Translations under genes and position numbers: made by a program
Notes under the pieces: model-generated
What the model was told of the DNA's origin: nothing
What the model saw: only the letters and a program-made list of their open reading frames with translations
Databases searched by the model: none
Shown: piece after piece, positions 1 through 8,135 of the stretch
How positions within the stretch are numbered: the stretch's first letter is position 1
How the letters are laid out: each line of letters starts with the position of its first letter
Source: CAYVFC01 sp964450715
GTDB taxonomy: Bacteria; Myxococcota_A; Polyangia; Polyangiales; JAFGIB01
Assembly (NCBI GenBank): GCA_964450715.1
Contig: CAYVFC010000069.1
Coordinates: forward strand, 1-42,209
Reading direction: 5' to 3'
Length of the DNA stretch: 42,209 nt

Positions 1-91
1 GCCTAAGTCGCGAGTTTCTGCGCTTTTGGCGCAAGAACTCCGCCGTGAGCCGCCTAAGTCACGAGTTTCTGCGCTTTTGGCGCAAGAACTC
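1..91. repeat. 40-bp direct repeat, two copies, each with an internal hairpin
   Basis: Copy 1 (1-40) and copy 2 (52-91) are identical except for one base (g at 10, a at 61) and are separated by 11 bases. Each copy holds an imperfect inverted repeat; in copy 1 the arms are 12-23 and 29-40, 10 of 12 bases pair, and the loop is ttttg. This looks like a REP-type or other dispersed hairpin element. More copies may lie upstream of the window edge. No coding function is apparent. Confidence 0.75.
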
Positions 92-322
92 AAACGCAAC
101 GGGCCCCGGGATGGAGTGCGTTGGGCCGCAACTTCGACAAACTCGATCGTTCTCGGACGTGGCTTCACCGAAGTGCTCGTCGCCTAAAAAGTCGGCGAGA
201 AGATCGGCGAAAAATGTGACTAATGGTGAGGCCTTGCGCCCGCCCGGCGGGGGAGGGGGCGAGCCGGAACGGGAGGGGGCAAGCCCCTCCCCTACGCGGA
301 GCGAATACGCCCTGGTAGGCGC
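92..322. other. Intergenic stretch without a supported gene
   Basis: Together with the repeat at 1-91 this makes 322 bases without a supportable gene. Reading frames that cross it have no ribosome binding site and a composition unlike real proteins here. The 3' part holds two direct copies of a G-rich 13-mer (251-263 and 271-283, differing at one base) and a hairpin described separately. Otherwise I see nothing. Confidence 0.6.
271..291 (-). terminator. Hairpin just downstream of the CoA-transferase gene
   Basis: Perfect 8-base arms (GGGAGGGG 271-278, CCCCTCCC 284-291) with a 5-base loop lie about 30 bases past the stop of the minus-strand CoA-transferase gene. The stem is strong but no T-run follows on the minus strand, so it is not a classical intrinsic terminator. 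It may act with Rho, protect the mRNA 3' end, or be a dispersed GC-rich repeat. Confidence 0.4.
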
Positions 323-2305
323 TCATTCGTCCAGCGCGGCGCGGGCCTCGTCGCGGCTCTCGAAGATGTGGGGGGCGACGTCGCGCTTGGCCAGCAGGTC
401 GCCCAGCTTCATGCGTAAAAAGGCGCTGGTGGTGTAGCGGGTGACGTCGAGGTAGTAGCTGTCGACCACTTGCTTGACCATGGCCGAGTAGTCATCGACC
501 AGCTCGGGCGAGATGGAGAAGTTGTCGTAGTTGACGATGGTGTTGACCTTGCGGCCTAGGGGCTGGCAGATGCGCTCGACCTGCTGGCGGATCTGCTCGA
601 TGTCCTGCTTCGAGCGCACCTCCAGGCCCTCGAAGTTGATGAAGAGGATATTCTCCTCGGCGCGGTAGCTGAACCGTTCCTCCAGGGGGATGCGCAGCAG
701 GTCGTCTTTCAAGCCCATGGGAGCCGGCGCAAAAATACGGGCATCCATCAGCGCGGGTTCACCCTCGATCACGGGCGCGAACTGCATTTTGTCCAGGATA
801 TCCTTCTGGATATCGATTCCGGGCGCCACCTCGATCAGGAGCAGCCCCCGGTCGGTGAGCCGGAACACGCAGCGCTCGGTCACGTAAAGCACGGGCCGGC
901 CGCTGCGCGCGCCCACCTTGCCGCTGAAGGTCACGTGGTCGACCGCGGGTACGAGCTTGGCCATCTTCCCTTCCTTGACGATCTTCAGTTGACCGTCCTC
1001 GACCGCGACCCGCAGGCCGCCGGCGGTAAAGGCGCCGGCGAACACGACCTTTTTGGCGTTCTGGCTGATGTTGATGAAGCCGCCCGCGCCGGCCAGCCGG
1101 GGACCGAACTTGCTCACGTTCAGATTGCCCTCGGCGTCGGCCTGCGCCAGGCCCAGAAAGGCGATGTCCAGTCCGCCCCCGTCGTAGAAGTCGAACTGGT
1201 AGGGCTGGTCGATCACCGCCTCCACGTTGGTCGCCGCGCCGAAGCTGAGCCCTCCGGCCGGGATGCCGCCGATCACGCCCGGCTCGGCGGTGAGCGTCAG
1301 GTACTCCAGTAGCCCCTCCTCGGCCGCCACCCGGGCGATGCCCTCGGGCACACCGATGCCGAGGTTGACCACGCAGTTGGGCCTGAGCTCCAGCGCCGCC
1401 CGCCGCGCGATGATCTTACGCTCGTCCAGCGGCAAGGGCTCGAGCGAGGTCAGCGGTACCCGTGTTTCACCGGAGTAGGCCGGGTTGTAAGGTTCGGCGA
1501 AGGTCATCCAGTGGTCCTCGGGATCGGCGACCACCACGCAGTCGACCATGATTCCCGGGATCTTGACCTCGCGGGCGCGCAGCGTCCCGCGGTCGGCGAT
1601 CCGCTCCACCTGAACGATCACCGCGCCGCCCGAATTGCGGGTCGCGGTGGCGATGGCGAGCGCTTCCAGGGTCAAGGCCTCGCGCTCCATGGTCACGTTT
1701 CCGTCGAGATCGGCGGTGGTGCCCCGTAAAACCGCCACGTCGATAGGCCGCGGCTTGTAGGCCAGGAACTGTTCGCCGTCGAACTCGATGAGCTCGACGA
1801 TATCCTCGGTGGTAAGGGGATTGATCTTGCCGCCGCCGTTCCGCGGGTCCACGAAGGTCCCCAGCCCCACCCGGGTGATGGTGCGGGGTTTGTGAGCGGC
1901 GATGTCCCGGTACATGTGCGAGATGACGCCCTGCGGCAGGTTATAGGCCTCTATCTTGTTCTCGATGGCCAGCTTCTGCAGCTTGGGCGCCAACCCCCAG
2001 TGCCCCCCGATCACGCGACAGACCAGGCCCTGGTGGGCCAGCCGGTTCAGCCCCTTGTCCTTGCCGTCTCCCATGCCCGCGGCGTAGACCACGGTGAGCC
2101 CTCGCGGCTCGCCGGTTTCCAGGAAACGCTCTTCCAGCGCCCGGGCCACGCCCTCGGCAAAACCGGCTCCCACGAATCCGCCCCAGGCGACCGTGTCGCT
2201 GCTGCGGATGATGCGGACCGCCTCCTGAACCGAGACCACCTTGCCCCGTTTCATCCGCGTCGCCAGATCGGTCATGACCGGATGGTGAACCCTGTCGCTG
2301 CCCAT
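323..2305 (-). CDS. Acyl-CoA:acetate/propionate CoA-transferase (YdiF/Pct family) with C-terminal extension
   Basis: Predicted cytoplasmic CoA-transferase that moves CoA between short acyl-CoAs and a free acid through a glutamyl-CoA intermediate. Fused alpha and beta halves cover roughly residues 15-530. The catalytic motif EPGVIGG places the likely nucleophile at Glu341, where family I enzymes carry it. Family members usually end near 520-540 residues; this one is 660 and has an added domain (about 540-660) that I cannot name. The start at 2305 is supported by GGAG eight bases upstream; Met11 is an alternative. It lies 42 bases downstream of the DUF3141 hydrolase on the same strand, so co-transcription is likely, which suggests activation or scavenging of hydroxyacids or short fatty acids. 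Substrate is not readable from sequence; family assignment is secure. Confidence 0.88.
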   Translation of the reverse strand: MGSDRVHHPVMTDLATRMKRGKVVSVQEAVRIIRSSDTVAWGGFVGAGFAEGVARALEERFLETGEPRGLTVVYAAGMGDGKDKGLNRLAHQGLVCRVIGGHWGLAPKLQKLAIENKIEAYNLPQGVISHMYRDIAAHKPRTITRVGLGTFVDPRNGGGKINPLTTEDIVELIEFDGEQFLAYKPRPIDVAVLRGTTADLDGNVTMEREALTLEALAIATATRNSGGAVIVQVERIADRGTLRAREVKIPGIMVDCVVVADPEDHWMTFAEPYNPAYSGETRVPLTSLEPLPLDERKIIARRAALELRPNCVVNLGIGVPEGIARVAAEEGLLEYLTLTAEPGVIGGIPAGGLSFGAATNVEAVIDQPYQFDFYDGGGLDIAFLGLAQADAEGNLNVSKFGPRLAGAGGFINISQNAKKVVFAGAFTAGGLRVAVEDGQLKIVKEGKMAKLVPAVDHVTFSGKVGARSGRPVLYVTERCVFRLTDRGLLLIEVAPGIDIQKDILDKMQFAPVIEGEPALMDARIFAPAPMGLKDDLLRIPLEERFSYRAEENILFINFEGLEVRSKQDIEQIRQQVERICQPLGRKVNTIVNYDNFSISPELVDDYSAMVKQVVDSYYLDVTRYTTSAFLRMKLGDLLAKRDVAPHIFESRDEARAALDE

Positions 2306-2347
2306 GGCTTGCTCCCCGTTTCGGTCAATGCCCGCGAAGGGGTGCTG

Positions 2348-4546
2348 CTAGCGATACATGGCCTCGAAAACCAGCTCCACTGCGGCATCCCGCGCGTCCC
2401 GGAAGGCGTCCAGCGCGGTGGTGATGTTGTCCGACATCCGTCGTTCCGCGTAGCGGAAGGTGTTCTTCTCGTCGCAGCTACGCCGGTTCTGCCGGGCCCA
2501 TTCGGCCCAGGACTCGAACCCCTTCATCCACGGCATCACCCGGTCGGACCAGATGTAGCGGCTGACGCGCGCCGGGCTCATCCAGCGCAGCGCCTTCGCC
2601 TGCAACGGATGCCAGATAATGCTCTTCATCAGCGGCCGACCGAAAGCAAGGTACAGCTTCTCGTTTGCCTCCGAGATCCGGGTCATCTTCTCGAACGCGT
2701 CCCGCGAGAGCGGGAAACGCACGTCGTCGATCTCCCGCGGCTCGAAGCGGACGATGAACTGGTCCTTGAGCGGATCGGTCTCGCCGGTCTCGCCGTCGAT
2801 GAACATCTGGTAGAGGCCGGGCTCGAGCTTCTGCATGGTCTCGATGTGCTCGATGATGGAGCGGTGCTCGCGTTTCGCCACGCTGGCCGAGACGAAGATG
2901 CCCAGGTGCCCGATGTGGGGATTGATGAGATAGATGATGCGCTGTCCCGCCCTCTTGAGCTCCTCGGTGGTTTGATAGACCTCCGAGATCCACTGCAGGG
3001 CCTGCTGCGGCGGCGTGATGTTGTCGCCGCTGGAGGCGAAGACAACCAAGGGATCCTCCATCTTCTTCATGTCGATCTTATGGCCAGGGCCGATCTCCAG
3101 CACTCCTTGCTCCAGCTTGTTCCCCAGGAAGAGGTCGCCCACGATCCAGAGGATCTCCTCCTCGTTCATCAGATAAAATCCGGTCCACCAGCGCTCGAAA
3201 TCCAGGTAGCGCTGCCGCTCGGTATCGATCTTGGAGAAGAGGTTGTAGTCCTTCTTCCAGAGGGTGTTGGACGGATTCAGGTTCTCGAAGTTCTGCACCA
3301 GGTAGACCCCGTCGAAAAGCCCGCAGCCCAGGTCGCACATGAAGCGGGTGGCCCAGGCGCCCCCGGTGAGCCCTCCGGACAGCCGCATGGGGTTCACGCC
3401 CTCGTCCCCGGCCCAGAAGGACATGGGCGCACCGTTGATCACGACGGGCCCGGTGACGTCGGGCCGGTCGGCGCCCAGCATGGCCACCGCCCAACCCGCC
3501 TGGCAGTTGCCGTATACCAGAGGGAAATCGCGATCCGGGTGGCGCTTGCGGATCTCCTCCATGAAGCGGGCCTCGGCCAGCTCCACGTCCTCCAGGGTCT
3601 GGCCCGCACACGGCTCCGGGGTGAAGGAGACGAAGTAGACCGGGTGGCCCTCCAGCAGCCCCATGCCCACCTCGGAGTCCTTCTTGAACCCGCCGATTCC
3701 CGGTCCGTGTCCGGCGCGCGGATCGATGACGACCAGCGGCCGGCGTCCGGGCGCGGGCTGCTTGCCCTCGGGGTGCTTGATGTAGAGCAGGGAGTAGTTG
3801 GCCGGCCGCTCGAAGTCGCAAGCGTCGAGCACGACCTCGTAATCGTAGTCGAGAAGAGGCGGCATGCCCTTCTCGTGATGCTCCAGCATATCGTTGCCGC
3901 GCTGCCGCATGGTGTCCATGAACATGACCCAGCGCTGGGCGAAGTCGGTGCCGTAGGCCATGGCATCGCGCGTGAACCTGTCCGAGGTGAGCTGGGACAT
4001 CTGCAAAGCGACCTCGGACCAGGACCTGAGCGCCTGCGGCAGGTTGGTCGGGTGAAGGGGAACGGACTCCCCGGGAGCCCACGCCCCGCCCACCATCCTG
4101 CTCGCCAGGTCGGACCAGTACTCCAGGGCATCGGATCCTTCCACGGGCTGGAAGCGTCCGGCGCCTGCTGCCGGAACCGACCGCGTCCAGCTTGCCGCCA
4201 GGTTGGACCACTGCCGGAAGAGCTCGGTCGGATCGAAGCTCTGCGCGGGCTTGACTTGAAGCCCCGGAACCCCCGTCGCCATCCCGGCGGCGGCCAGCTC
4301 GGACCACTGCCGAAACGCGTCTAGCGGGTTGAAGGCCTGCGCGGGTTTGGGGGTCATCCCTGGCACCATCTGCATCATCCCGGAGGCCATCTGCGACCAG
4401 AGGTTGAACGCATCCATCGGTGTAGCGTTCGGCGAGGTTCCGGCGGTCGTCCCCGAGGCCGCCTGCATCATCTTCGCGGCCGTGTCGGACCAGTAGCCTA
4501 GAAAATCGAACGAGTTCGGCGAGTTCTTCTCTTCTTTCGGAGCCAT
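2348..4546 (-). CDS. DUF3141-type alpha/beta hydrolase, PhaC-like, with six N-terminal WSxxA repeats
   Basis: A 732-residue protein with an alpha/beta-hydrolase fold resembling polyhydroxyalkanoate synthase. The nucleophile elbow is GNCQAG (Cys348), as in PhaC; the likely acid is Asp508 (SSGDNITPP) and the base His547 (PHIGHLG). That pattern fits DUF3141 proteins, whose biochemical role is not settled. Residues 1-180 are unusual: a Trp-Ser-x-x-Ala motif recurs at W19, W50, W81, W113, W144 and W176, a period of 31-32 residues, in predicted amphipathic helices with Pro/Gly-rich linkers. This might bind polymer granules or acyl chains in the manner of a phasin. The start has GAGGG upstream. It is the first gene of a likely two-gene operon with the CoA-transferase. 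A polyester or hydroxyacyl-CoA role is inferred. Confidence 0.78.
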   Translation of the reverse strand: MAPKEEKNSPNSFDFLGYWSDTAAKMMQAASGTTAGTSPNATPMDAFNLWSQMASGMMQMVPGMTPKPAQAFNPLDAFRQWSELAAAGMATGVPGLQVKPAQSFDPTELFRQWSNLAASWTRSVPAAGAGRFQPVEGSDALEYWSDLASRMVGGAWAPGESVPLHPTNLPQALRSWSEVALQMSQLTSDRFTRDAMAYGTDFAQRWVMFMDTMRQRGNDMLEHHEKGMPPLLDYDYEVVLDACDFERPANYSLLYIKHPEGKQPAPGRRPLVVIDPRAGHGPGIGGFKKDSEVGMGLLEGHPVYFVSFTPEPCAGQTLEDVELAEARFMEEIRKRHPDRDFPLVYGNCQAGWAVAMLGADRPDVTGPVVINGAPMSFWAGDEGVNPMRLSGGLTGGAWATRFMCDLGCGLFDGVYLVQNFENLNPSNTLWKKDYNLFSKIDTERQRYLDFERWWTGFYLMNEEEILWIVGDLFLGNKLEQGVLEIGPGHKIDMKKMEDPLVVFASSGDNITPPQQALQWISEVYQTTEELKRAGQRIIYLINPHIGHLGIFVSASVAKREHRSIIEHIETMQKLEPGLYQMFIDGETGETDPLKDQFIVRFEPREIDDVRFPLSRDAFEKMTRISEANEKLYLAFGRPLMKSIIWHPLQAKALRWMSPARVSRYIWSDRVMPWMKGFESWAEWARQNRRSCDEKNTFRYAERRMSDNITTALDAFRDARDAAVELVFEAMYR

Positions 4547-4698
4547 GGTTCCCTCGTTTTCGAAAGCGGAAATTGCGCGAAGCGGTTCGTCCGTGCTTCC
4601 GACGGTCTGGCGGTGAACGCCGGTACGCCCGGATCGACGAGTCTACACCAAACCGGCGTCCGGGGAACCGGTTGCGTGCAGGGGATCCGTTCTGTCGG
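4547..4698. other. 152-base spacer between VWA lipoprotein and DUF3141 hydrolase genes
   Basis: Both flanking genes are on the minus strand. The spacer is long enough for a promoter for the hydrolase/CoA-transferase pair, but no convincing hexamers or hairpin with a T-run could be picked out by eye. Confidence 0.4.
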
Positions 4699-5895
4699 TC
4701 AATCGATGGTGATGACGTCGCAGGGGAACGAGGCGTCGAGAATGGTGGTGGCCGAGAGCTTGAACTGGTCGCAAGCGGTTCCCAGAAGCTCGATATGGTT
4801 GGCGTCCACCACCTGCCAGCCGTTGGGGTCGCCGCAGACCAGCGGCACGTTGTTCAGCAGGACGGTGCCGACCTGGCAAGCCTTCTGCTCGTTGGTGATC
4901 TGCCCGTTCAGCTCCACCGTGCAGGACATCACCCCGCCGATGATGGTGTTCAGGGCGTCCTGCAGCAGTTGCGGATTGTCCGCTTTCCAGAAAGGTGCGT
5001 TGGTACCCGGAGCCGCTCCCACGCCGGCGTTGGCCACGGCCTGCAGGTGCTGGTCACCCACATCGGCACCCACGGAAAGGACGTACGTCTGCACCCCGCC
5101 TTGAAAGGCCCTGCTGATCTGGTCGACCACCATCTGCCGGGCCTGGTCGTTACGGAGCTCCGTATCCTGAGTGATATCGGCGCAGGTATCCGGCTCTCCG
5201 TCCGTGGCCAGCAGCAGGACGACCGGACCGAGCGGCTCGGCATCCGGACCGCTGTTCATCGCGATCCACTCCAGTAACTGGTCGACTATCGGTACCAGCG
5301 CTTCCGCGGTCGGGGTTTCGCCGACCGGCAAGAGCACGGCGGTAACCGGAATCGCCTGGGCGCTCGATGGTTGATACTGGGCGGCGATGGCGTCGTAGTT
5401 GTTGAAAACAGGCGGAAAAACCGTAACCAGGTCGGGACACGGAGTGCCGTTGGTGGGGTAGTTAGTGTACGAGGCAAAACCAAAGCGGATGGCTTGCTGC
5501 AGTGGGAAAACCAGCCCTCCCGGATTGGCCATCAGAGCCTGGTGCAGGGCGTCCCAGCGCGTCATGTTGCCGAATTGATACAGGATCATACTACTGGAAC
5601 GGTCCACCATCAGCATGACGTTGGCCGGGGAACGATCCACGGCCACTTTCTGGTCGGCGCAGACTTCGCCGCCGGCTCCCCCGCTTCCTCCCGGGGGTGT
5701 CTGTCCGGCCCATCCGCCGAATCCGCCGAATCCAGCGACCAAGCCTCCGGCGCCGCCTTGCGCTCCGCCGACCCCGGCTCCACCCGCGGAGCCTCCAGTG
5801 CTCGGACCGGACCCCCCACCGCCTCCCTCGTTTTCCGCGCTACAGGAAGACAACGCGAAAAACACAGTGATTATAAGAAGGTATATAGACCGCAT
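4699..5895 (-). CDS. Gly-rich lipoprotein with von Willebrand factor A domain
   Basis: Predicted secreted lipoprotein of 398 residues. A hydrophobic signal ends in ALSSC, giving lipidation at Cys18. Residues 24-78 are a Gly/Ser linker like those of Myxococcota surface lipoproteins. The VWA domain follows, with the metal-binding MIDAS motif DRSSS (Asp98, Ser100, Ser102) and a later LATDGEPDTC segment carrying the expected conserved Asp. VWA domains of this type bind protein ligands outside the cell; the ligand is unknown. I chose ATG at 5895 over the in-frame GTG at 5904 because AGAGG lies seven bases before it. The gene is divergent from the HEAT-repeat gene and 152 bases upstream of the hydrolase. 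Cys-containing segments in the second half suggest disulphides. Confidence 0.85.
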   Translation of the reverse strand: MRSIYLLIITVFFALSSCSAENEGGGGGSGPSTGGSAGGAGVGGAQGGAGGLVAGFGGFGGWAGQTPPGGSGGAGGEVCADQKVAVDRSPANVMLMVDRSSSMILYQFGNMTRWDALHQALMANPGGLVFPLQQAIRFGFASYTNYPTNGTPCPDLVTVFPPVFNNYDAIAAQYQPSSAQAIPVTAVLLPVGETPTAEALVPIVDQLLEWIAMNSGPDAEPLGPVVLLLATDGEPDTCADITQDTELRNDQARQMVVDQISRAFQGGVQTYVLSVGADVGDQHLQAVANAGVGAAPGTNAPFWKADNPQLLQDALNTIIGGVMSCTVELNGQITNEQKACQVGTVLLNNVPLVCGDPNGWQVVDANHIELLGTACDQFKLSATTILDASFPCDVITID

Positions 5896-6222
5896 TCCCC
5901 GCACCTCTTGGTTTCGCTACCCGGAACTCTCGAATACTTCGAGTGTACCGCTATAAAGTCGTCTTTAAGTGGAATTTCGTACACCAGATGACGGTAATCA
6001 TTAAGCTCAAAAACCAACCCATCAGAGTCAATCTGAGCCGAAATTCTGGGAAAAGACCACATTTTAGGACGATTCGTACACTGTGCGTCTATCTCTCACG
6101 ATTTTGCCTGGTTTACCCCTCTTTTTTTTGACGAGCGTCAAAGCCGACGTGCAGTCTTTACTCATGTTCAGTCCTCAATTTTCGAACAAGGGCCGTTCCG
6201 GCCACGTCGAGCGGAGAGGGAT
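5896..6222. promoter_or_regulatory. AT-rich divergent promoter region with two palindromes
   Basis: This 327-base gap separates the divergent VWA-lipoprotein and HEAT-repeat genes and is clearly more AT-rich than its flanks, so it probably holds promoters in both directions. Two perfect short palindromes are visible: CTCGAA-TAC-TTCGAG (5929-5943), 34 bases before the lipoprotein start, and TTTGACG-AG-CGTCAAA (6127-6142), 80 bases before the HEAT gene. Either could be an operator. No convincing -35/-10 pair was found. Short frames in the region lack ribosome binding sites and were not called. Confidence 0.5.
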
Positions 6223-7194
6223 ATGAAACACGCGCGCTGCGGTCTCCGGATGAGCGGTAGGTTCGCAAAGCTTCTGGTCGTCTTAACCGTAATTCTATTC
6301 TCCACCGCACCGGAGCTGTTGGCGCTGGACTACGAGAGCGCCGCCAGACTGCTGGTACAGGCCGGGGATTTCCGCGTGCGTGTCAACGCGGCGCTGATTC
6401 TGGGCCGAAGCGGCCGACTGGACGCCTCCCGCCATCTGGAGGCCTCTCTTGCCAAGGATTCCCATCCGGCTGTGCGCGCTTCTGCTGCGGCCGCGTTGGC
6501 CGCGCTCGGTTCTCGCGGCTCGCTGCCGGCGCTTCAGCGCGCGCGGAAAGACGCCTCGCCTGCCGTCCGCGCGCAGGTCGCGCGATCGCTGAAAATCCTC
6601 TCCCGCCCTCCCGAGCCTGCCTCGAATACCGGGAGACCGGGCCTATCGCTGCACGGCGTCGATCACCTGGTCATGCTGGGAGAGATGAACGACCGCAGCG
6701 GCGCGGGCGACGGCCGTATCGCCGGATTGTTGCGGACCGAGCTCGTCCGGCATCTACGGGGTATGAGCGGCGTAGCCGTGATCGCCGATGTGACTACCCT
6801 GGACGCGGCCGTCGAGAAGCAGGTCCGCCGGCACAAGATCGTTCGCCTGCGCATCGATGGCGCCGTGATCAAGGCCGACCGGGACGTTCGCGGGGCCGAG
6901 ATGTCTTCGAGCTGCGCCGTCTCCCTTATGGTCATGGAAGATCCGGACATGATCATCCGCGCGGTTCTCAAGGGCTCGGCCACTAGCACCGGTATGATCT
7001 CGCGTCAGAAGGGCGAGCGCGAGAAGCGAGCGCTTCTCGACAAGGCGCTACGCCGAGCGGTTAGCAGTGCGCTCAGTAACTTCGAAAGCGTGATGACGCG
7101 CACGGGTGCGGAGACCAGGCGAGCGCGCAGGGAAGAGGTAAGGGGCCGGGACTTACGCTCTTCCGTCGCTCTAGCCGGTCCTGTAGCGCGCTGA
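6223..7194 (+). CDS. Secreted HEAT-repeat protein of unknown function
   Basis: A 323-residue protein with a signal-like hydrophobic segment (about 15-35, likely cleaved near LLALD). Residues 48-130 hold at least two to three HEAT (PBS-lyase-type) repeats, recognisable from DxxxxVRxxAAxALAxLG spacing, as in RVRVNAALILGRSG and HPAVRASAAAALAALG. A second domain (about 140-300) has alternating hydrophobic strands and includes MLGEMND and IADVTTLDAAV. It faintly recalls the periplasmic CsgG/LpoB-type alpha/beta fold, but this is not firm. The C-terminus is basic. ATG at 6223 follows GGAGAGGG. It converges on the PAP2 gene with only four bases between stops. HEAT repeats usually make protein-binding scaffolds; the partner is unknown. 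Confidence 0.75.
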   Translation: MKHARCGLRMSGRFAKLLVVLTVILFSTAPELLALDYESAARLLVQAGDFRVRVNAALILGRSGRLDASRHLEASLAKDSHPAVRASAAAALAALGSRGSLPALQRARKDASPAVRAQVARSLKILSRPPEPASNTGRPGLSLHGVDHLVMLGEMNDRSGAGDGRIAGLLRTELVRHLRGMSGVAVIADVTTLDAAVEKQVRRHKIVRLRIDGAVIKADRDVRGAEMSSSCAVSLMVMEDPDMIIRAVLKGSATSTGMISRQKGEREKRALLDKALRRAVSSALSNFESVMTRTGAETRRARREEVRGRDLRSSVALAGPVAR

Positions 7195-7198
7195 GCCT

Positions 7199-8113
7199 CT
7201 AACGCTGGGAGGATTCGGCGGGGGTGTTTGATTCTTCCCGTCTCCCCAGTCCCAACGCGCGGAAGACGAACGGGACCAGCGCGACGATTACCACTCCCAG
7301 AGCGAATCCTTTCGCGTACGACAGCAGCGCCGGTCCGGAAACCGTCGCCGTGGCGTGCGGCTTCTCGAAGAGCAGGAGCAGCACCAGGCAGGAAGCTCCC
7401 AGCAGCCCGCTGGTCGCGACGCGCCAGACGCTTCGGCTCTTCTCGAATCGGATAACCCTGCGCTCGACAGCGGCGCTGGCGAACCAGCCCGCCAGAAAAC
7501 CGCCGGTGCTCAGCGCTCCCGCGTAGGGAGCGCCCCCGGGCCAGGCCGCGTAGAGGGCGAGCTGGCAAGCGACGATGATCGCGAGCTGAGCGAGCGGGTG
7601 CAGGGAGCGCAAGCGGTCGAAACCGGACCAGAACAACAGCCGGTAGAGAAACACGCTCGCCGCTCCCAGCAGGGAGCCCACCAGCACGTCCTCCACGTCG
7701 TGGACACCCAGGTAGAGACGGCTGAAGACGATGCCGGCTACCAGGATCGAGGCCACCACATAGGCCCAGCGCTTTCGCATCTCGTATGCCAGCCAGAACC
7801 AGAGTGCTACTGCGACCTGCGCGTGCCCGCTGGGCAGCCCGTAGGAGTCGCCCACGCGACCATCGATGGCATAGGTCAACCCGGGACGCGGATCCTGGAA
7901 ATAGTCCTTGAGAAAGGAGTTCACCATGGCGGTGGCCAGCACCAGCATGGCCAGACGGGTAAAGATCCGCTTGTCGCCCACCCAGTAGCCCAGGGAGAGG
8001 AAGAGCAGGAAGAACTTGGTGTATCCCAGGGAGGTGAAGGCCAGGAACACGACCGTCGCCAGCTGCGAGCGCAGCGGCAGCACCCAGCTCAGATCGTGAA
8101 GTATGGCCTCCAT
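7199..8113 (-). CDS. PAP2-family membrane phosphatase
   Basis: Integral membrane protein of 304 residues with the complete phosphatidic-acid phosphatase type 2 signature: K69-x6-R76-P77, then P94-S95-G96-H97, then S131-R132-x5-H138-D139. His97 and His138 are the family's acid/base and nucleophile. Several hydrophobic helices surround and follow these motifs, and a helix-rich C-terminal half (about 150-300) extends past the core. The family dephosphorylates lipid phosphates or undecaprenyl pyrophosphate outside the cytoplasmic membrane. The gene lies 22 bases downstream of the GT2 gene as the last gene of a long minus-strand run, so recycling of a polyprenyl or lipid carrier after glycan transfer is a reasonable inference. 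Confidence 0.9.
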   Translation of the reverse strand: MEAILHDLSWVLPLRSQLATVVFLAFTSLGYTKFFLLFLSLGYWVGDKRIFTRLAMLVLATAMVNSFLKDYFQDPRPGLTYAIDGRVGDSYGLPSGHAQVAVALWFWLAYEMRKRWAYVVASILVAGIVFSRLYLGVHDVEDVLVGSLLGAASVFLYRLLFWSGFDRLRSLHPLAQLAIIVACQLALYAAWPGGAPYAGALSTGGFLAGWFASAAVERRVIRFEKSRSVWRVATSGLLGASCLVLLLLFEKPHATATVSGPALLSYAKGFALGVVIVALVPFVFRALGLGRREESNTPAESSQR

Positions 8114-8135
8114 CAGCTCGTTCCCGGAAGCGGTT

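Noticed and set aside
1892..4324. Very long plus-strand frame (810 codons) opposite the hydrolase and CoA-transferase genes
   Set aside because: It is a shadow of two well-supported minus-strand genes in GC-rich DNA and has His/Pro/Gly-rich composition with no domain.
5943..6131. Small plus-strand frame in the AT-rich divergent region
   Set aside because: No ribosome site, basic and random composition, and it covers likely promoter DNA.
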